DNA from: Balanoglossus misakiensis
Taxonomy: Eukaryota > Hemichordata
DNA length: 64,000 nucleotides
Reading direction: 5' to 3'
NCBI GenBank assembly: GCA_040954595.2
Contig: CM082582.2
Span: 992,001 to 1,056,000, forward strand
In this document: positions 58,685 through 64,000 of the stretch, piece after piece
How positions within the stretch are numbered: position 1 is the stretch's first letter
Layout of the letters: every line of letters starts with the position of its first letter
Translations under genes and position numbers: made by a program
Notes under the pieces: model-generated
Told to the model about the DNA's origin: nothing
Seen by the model: the letters and a program-made list of their open reading frames with translations, nothing else
Database searches by the model: none

Positions 58685-59478
58685 GTCAGTGCTTGGAAAT
58701 TTCAAGGCTCTCACATTCCCTGAGTGTCTGGAAATTTCCGACCACTGACCCTTGTCAGTGCTTGGAAATTTCTAAGCTCTCACATTCCCTGAGTGTCTGG
58801 AAATTTCCGACCACTGACCCTTGTCAGTGCTTGGAAATTTCTAAGCTCTCACATTCCCTGAGTGTCTGGAAATTTCCGACCACTGACCCTTGTCAGTGCT
58901 TGGAAATTTCCAGGCTCTCACATTCCCTGAGTGTCCGGAAATTTCCGACCACTGACCCTTGTCAGTGCTTGGAAATTTCTAAGCTCTCACATTCCCTGAG
59001 TGTCTGGAAATTTCCGACCACTGACCCTTGTCAGTGCTTGGAAATTTCCAGGCTCTCACATTCCCTGAGTGTCTGGAAATTTCCGACCACTGACCCTTGT
59101 CAGTGCTTGGAAATTTCCAGGCTCTCACATTCCCTGAGTGTCTGGAAATTTCCGACCACTGACCCTTGTCAGTGCTTGGAAATTTCTAAGCTCTCACATT
59201 CCCTGAGTGTCTGGAAATTTCCGACCACTGACCCTTGTCAGTGCTTGGAAATTTCTAAGCTCTCACATTCCCTGAGTGTCTGGAAATTTCCGACCACTGA
59301 CCCTTGTCAGTGCTTGGAAATTTCTAAGCTCTCACATTCCCTGAGTGTCTGGAAATTTCCGACCACTGACCCTTGTTAGTGCTTGGAAATTTCCAGGCTC
59401 TCACATTCCCTGAGTGTCTGGAAATTTCCGACCACTGACCCTTGTCAGTGCTTGGAAATTTCCAAGCTCTCACATGCC
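58685..59478 (-). repeat. 69-bp tandem array, about 11.5 units, inverted
   Basis: Same unit as 57200-57768 in reverse complement. Variants TTTCTAAGC/TTTCCAGGC alternate irregularly. The 253-codon + ORF across it is a by-product of the repeat. Confidence 0.95.
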
Positions 59479-61559
59479 GCTGACTCTTTTCCAAGTATTT
59501 CAGCTGCAAAATATGGATTTGTCAATTAGCAGTGCTTATTTCCTAAAATTCATACGAAATCCAACGGATTTGTGTGATACGGATATTAATCTAACAATTC
59601 TTGTAATAAATATTGGGTTTCAGATTTACTTTTTGATGCTATTGTTTTTTCTGGCGAAATTTTACAAACAATTCACACACTTGCAAATTTTCAATAGAAA
59701 TATTACTCATGATAAACATGGAGACAAAATTTCATTAGAAAAAAATCAAAAGGACTGTCATGTACGTGGCTTTGAAGGAGACTCAGTTTTTTCACAGATA
59801 AATTTTAATTTGAGTTTAAAGCCAAAATATGACAAAATGCATTTTTCCTGCTGTACAGCTGCAGGAAAGAGACTAAGAATACCTTTATGTAATTTTTTCA
59901 TTAGAAATTGGCAAAGAATAAGGAATATTTTCATAAATTTCTAACTTTTTCAGCAGTAATAATGTAAAAAAGAGGTTTTTCGGAAATTGGAAAATGTTTT
60001 CTATACTGTTAAAATACTCTTACATCATAAAATTGAAATCCTACATGTCAATAATTTCATATTTTCACTAATGTTTAGCAAAAAACAACTGCTCTCAACA
60101 AACCTTACCCCTCCCCCTCTTGTATTGTCAGTGCTTTGTAATCTATCAGTAACAATCCATTTTTTTCTCTCAAGGTGTTAAAACAACCTATAGCTACTGG
60201 TGATGACATGATACCGTCCATGGGGTGTTGGAGGTAATACACTTTGTAAGTATTAACCAGTCAGGACGTAAGTGGGGTAATTACGGCGGTGAGATCAAAG
60301 AGATCTATTTGAATGTGAAAGTCGCTGAGTGGCAGTTACGGCCAGTTCGAAAAATTTTCAAACGGAGATTTTCGGTACTACAAGTGATCGTAGTGCACCC
60401 ATTTTTCTAAGACGTGTATGAAACACCATAGTCAATGATAGGATGATTTTTCGTGAAGTTTTAACGACGCTTTCCCGAGAAAGACAGTTTCGGTATGTTG
60501 GTTTAAATTGTGGTCCTTGACTCTCGGCAAAGATTTCTTGTCTTGAAAAAAATTGGGTAGGTTAGGAAGATATTGAACTAAGTTACCGTGAAATTATAAT
60601 AGTGTGAGCCGCTCGGTTGTGGAGTAATGACGGTGTAAAAATTGCCTTCGCCATCGACGAGTACAGCCGTGTTTGCCATATGTGTATGCATTGAAGTAGG
60701 TCAACGCATGTTAACCCATGACGTAATGGCTTCCTTTTCAACGTGTCGTTATCTCTCATTAGCATATTACATACGGAGTCTATACACTATTCACGCTGAC
60801 TGACTTCTCAGGACTGACCTATGGCACAGTAAATTGTGGTCCTTGACTCTCGGCATGGATATATTCATGTCAAAATTATGAATAGAGGAGTTTAATAATG
60901 TTTCTAAAACCTGAGGGGGTTAATTTTTGTGTGGGTATGGCTGATATTTTTTTTTTTGTAACTTCAAGGTCACTTTGAATTTCGAGATCACAATTTTGTC
61001 AGTGGAAGTAAAGAAATTCTTCTCGATAAAACTTCATGAAAAATCACATGTAGTACACTCATAGTACCAGTAATGTGCCTGGGGTGAAATAATTGTCAGA
61101 AATGGGTTGCTAGTTGCTTAACTTTCGTTGTGAAAAAAGTTGAAAAACTGTATGCAAATGAGCAATTCAAACGTTACTGGCCAGTTCAATTGTTTGCATT
61201 GCATGATCCCCTGCTGTTTAATTATCCCACTTACATCCTGACTGTAACTGCAGTAGTTGCTTACATCAGACTCCCACTATCTGCATGCAAGTTGTGGATG
61301 GATTTGCAGAGAGAGAGGCTAGTACACGGCACTCATGTGGACCTGCACTACCACATTTCTATTCAACATCAGGTCTCTGAGTAAAAAGATGGCCATGTAA
61401 ATTTTCTCTAAGTTTGTTAGAGAAATAAAGTACAACTTTAGTGTTTCACTAATTGAGTTTCAGTGTTCTTGTATTGTCTCGTTTGCCCCATGCCAACCTC
61501 AAAGTAAACGTCAAATTTGCCATTTTTGACTTATTTGTCCTTGTAGTGGGCCACATAGC
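59479..61559. other. No gene recognised
   Basis: AT-rich 2.1 kb. Only feature: a 25-bp direct repeat (AAATTGTGGTCCTTGACTCT plus CGGCA) at 60505 and 60831. Open frames 59414-59944 and 61130-61384 lack codon or domain support. Confidence 0.4.
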
Positions 61560-63532
61560 ATTTTAGTGCAACTTATGAAAATCTGAAGAACCAAATGCCT
61601 AATTTACCCACTCTGCACAGATTTATTTCAATGGTACAGACTTGATGATCAGTATAGCGCCCTCTGTGGTAGTATTTGGGGGGGGGGTAACCTAGCCTTT
61701 GTATGTTTATCCCTGTCCGGTTCCATTCCACTTGTATCTATGGTAACCTAATTATCAGCAGTAAAGGCCACAGCTTTGAAACAGTTTTAATATCAAGCAC
61801 TCTGAATTACACGGCCATTCTCATTGGTGCATATAGTGTAGTCACGTTGTATTTTACTGCAACTGGTGAAAGTCTCCTAAAAAACCAAATGTGTCTTTAC
61901 CCACTGTGCACAGAGTATTTGAATGATACTCAGTTGATGGTCATATAGTATAGCGCCCTCTGTGGTAGTATTTTGATTATGGAGGTGGGGTTAAATCTTG
62001 TCTTTGCATATGTTTATCCCTGTCATGTTGCATTGGGCTTGTATCTATGGTAACCTAATTATCAGCAGTAAAGGCCACAACTATGAAACAGTTTTAATAT
62101 CAAGCACTCTCTGAATTACATGGCCATTCTCACTGGTGTATATAGTGTAGTCACGTTGTATTTTACTACAACTGATGAAAGTCTCCTAAAAAACCAAATG
62201 TGTCTTTACCCACTGTGCACAGAGTATTTGAATGATACTCAGTTGATGGTCATATAGTATAGCGCCCTCTGTGGTAGTATTTTGATTATGGAGGTGGGGT
62301 TTAATCTTGTCTTTGCATATGTTTATCCCTGTCATGTTGCATTGGGCTTGTATCTATGGTAACCTAATTATCAGCAGTAAAGGCCACAACTATGAAACAG
62401 TTTTAATATCAAGCACTCTCTGAATTACATGGCCATTCTCATTGGTGTATATAGTGTAGTCACGTTGTATTTTACTACAACTGATGAAAGTCTCCTAAAA
62501 AACCAAATGTGTCTTTACCCACTGTGCACAGAGTATTTGAATGAGTAGTATTTGAATGATACTCAGTTGATGGTCATATAGTATAGCGCCCTCTGTGGTA
62601 GTACTTTGATTATGGAGGTGGGGTTAAATCTTGTCTTTGCATATGTTTATCCCTGTCATGTTGCATTGGGCTTGTATCTATGGTAACCTAATTATCAGCA
62701 GTAAAGGCCACAACTATGAAACAGTTTTAATATCAAGCACTCTCTGAATTACATGGCCATTCTCATTGGTGTATATAGTGTAGTCACGTTGTATTTTACT
62801 ACAACTGATGAAAGTCTCCTAAAAAACCAAATGTGTCTTTACCCACTGTGCACAGAGTATTTGAATGATACTCAGTTGATGGTCATATAGTATAGCGCCC
62901 TCTGTGGTAGTATTTTTATTATGGAGGTGGGGTTTAATCTTGTCTTTGCATATGTTTATCCCTGTCATGTTGCATTGGGCTTGTATCTATGGTAACCTAA
63001 TTATCAGCAGTAAAGGCCACAACTATGAAACAGTTTTAATATCAAGCACTCTCTGAATTACATGGCCATTCTCATTGGTGTATATAGTGTAGTCACGTTG
63101 TATTTTACTGCAACTGATGAAAGTCTCCTAAAAAAAACAAATAAGTCTTTACCCACTGTGCACAGAGTATTTGAATGATACTCAGTTGATGGTCATATAG
63201 TATAGCGCCCTCTGTGGTATGATTTTGATTATGGAGGTGGGGTTTAATCTTGTCTTTGCATATGTTTATCCCTGTCATGTTGCATTGGGCTTGTATCTAT
63301 GGTAACCTAATTATCAGCAGTAAAGGCCACAACTATGAAACAGTTTTAATATCAAGCACTCTCTGAATTACATGGCCATTCTCATTGGTGTATATAGTGT
63401 AGTCACGTTGTATTTTACTACAACTGATGAAAGTCTCCTAAAAAACCAAATGTGTGTTTACCCACTGTGCACAGAGTATTTGAATGATACTCAGTTGATG
63501 GTCATATAGTATAGCACCCTCTGTGGTAGTAT
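61560..63532 (+). repeat. 309-bp tandem array, about 6.5 copies
   Basis: AGTATAGCGCCCTCTGTGG recurs at 61652, 61947, 62256, 62580, 62889 and 63199, with a variant (AGCACCCTCT) at 63508. Periods are 309-310 bp, except 295 for the divergent first unit and 324 where a 15-bp insertion (GAGTAGTATTTGAAT) occurred. Later units are nearly identical; the first is G-run rich and older. Confidence 0.97.
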
Positions 63533-64000
63533 TTTGGTCTCTCAGATACTGTTCTCATGTGGTTTAAGTCATACCTTTCCAATCGTAGTCAGTGTGTACT
63601 TGTAAATTCCACCCAATCACCTTTCTATCAGCTCGACACTGGGGTACCATAGGGATCAGTTCTTGGTCCCATACTTTTCAATATGTACCCGTCTCCATTT
63701 GGTGAATTAGTTCAAAGTCATGGTTGTCTTTATAGTTTTTATGCAGATGACTCTTCACTTTATATGTCTTTTAGTAAAGACAACGCAGCAAGAACTGTTT
63801 CAAATTTTGAACTTTGTATATCCGATGTTAGGTTTTGGATGTCTGAAAACTTCTTGTGCTTATACGACGATAAGACTGAATTTGTTATTTTCTTTGGTAT
63901 TTCAGGTGATCTGTCTGCTAGAGGGATTTCAGAAATTCGTGTTGGCGATTCTCTGATTCCTGTCCATTGTCAGGCTAAGAGCCTTGGTGTGATCCTTGAC
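63533..64000 (+). pseudogene. CR1/L2-like LINE reverse-transcriptase fragment, continues past window
   Basis: The frame from 63533 reads FGLSDTVLMWFKSYLSNRSQ, then YQLDTGVP, a TAG at 63650-63652 in the place of Q of the GVPQGSVLGP box, then GSVLGPILFN and FYADDSSLYM (catalytic YADD at 63740-63751), then a typical downstream region to SLGVILD at the window edge. One nonsense codon and 5' truncation make it non-functional. It starts exactly where the last 309-bp unit breaks off. Confidence 0.9.

Larger units (their letters stand above)
57186..59478. mobile_element. Foldback-type element with tandem-repeat arms
   Basis: Two arrays of a 69-bp repeat in opposite orientation (57200-57768 and 58685-59478) flank a centre (57780-58680) that is itself inverted about position 58415 (CCGCTCGCTTTCTG/CAGAAAGCGAGCGG; TTGTGTTTACC/GGTAAACACAA; GATTTTATCGGG/CCCGATAAAATC). 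Long inverted repeats built of short tandem units are the hallmark of Foldback elements and sea-urchin TU elements. No transposase. Target duplication not identified. Confidence 0.8.

Noticed and set aside
57160-59379. Long open frames encoding 23-residue repeats (CLEISRLSHSLSVWKFPTTD type) in the foldback arrays
   Set aside because: Period 69 is divisible by three, so the frame is open on both strands of the arrays. No start context, splice sites or non-repeat domain.
60505-60856. 25-bp direct repeats as LTR ends of a small element
   Set aside because: Nothing beyond the 25 bp matches, and no primer site or coding sequence lies between.

Overview
The window is animal genomic DNA: long introns with GT/AG splice sites, phase-1 extracellular modules, few coding exons and very many transposable elements, satellites and inverted repeats. 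The gene content (a Sushi / GCC2-GCC3 / EGF membrane protein, a Mag/SURL-type Gypsy element, CR1/L2-like LINE scraps, sea-urchin-TU-like foldback DNA) suggests a marine invertebrate, perhaps a deuterostome such as a hemichordate, echinoderm or amphioxus. The species cannot be fixed from the sequence alone.

Layout. 1-7.1 kb: the 3' half of a multi-exon type I membrane-protein gene on the + strand, eleven exons with fully compatible splice phases, ending in a 3' UTR. 7.1-12.1 kb: intergenic DNA with a 460-bp palindromic element, a purine tract and a broken LINE reverse-transcriptase fragment. 12.1-14.8 kb: about 32 copies of an 86-bp satellite. 14.8-42.5 kb: a giant imperfect palindrome. Its arms (14832-25016 and 31311-42480) are inverted copies of one ~8-10 kb repeat mosaic, each with its own internal palindromes. 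The arms differ by later insertions that can be cut out precisely by comparing them. The 6.3-kb loop holds a candidate four-exon gene for a small secreted cysteine-rich protein (minus strand, TATA box, signal peptide); one exon derives from a pentraxin C-terminus. 43.8-48.7 kb: a nearly intact, recently inserted Gypsy retrotransposon (LTRs differ at one of 204 positions) with gag, pol in the +1 frame and one nonsense codon before the end of integrase.

48.7-57 kb: a broken minus-strand gene with two RPA-like OB-fold exons and a long 3' frame, its untranslated first exon, a 2.07-kb tandem duplication containing a TATA promoter flanked by inverted copies of that first exon, and degenerate copies of both OB exons. 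57.2-59.5 kb: a foldback element whose arms are 69-bp tandem repeats, each unit carrying two GGAAATTTCC palindromes. 61.6-63.5 kb: a 309-bp tandem array with a CTCF-like core in each unit. 63.5-64 kb: a LINE RT fragment with the YADD box and one nonsense codon, running off the window.

Only three cellular genes are supported: the membrane protein (strong), the loop gene (moderate) and the OB-fold gene (real family, disrupted here). Everything else recognised is mobile or repetitive. No rRNA, canonical tRNA or CRISPR was seen. Statements about identity between repeats come from reading by eye, not from alignment software.
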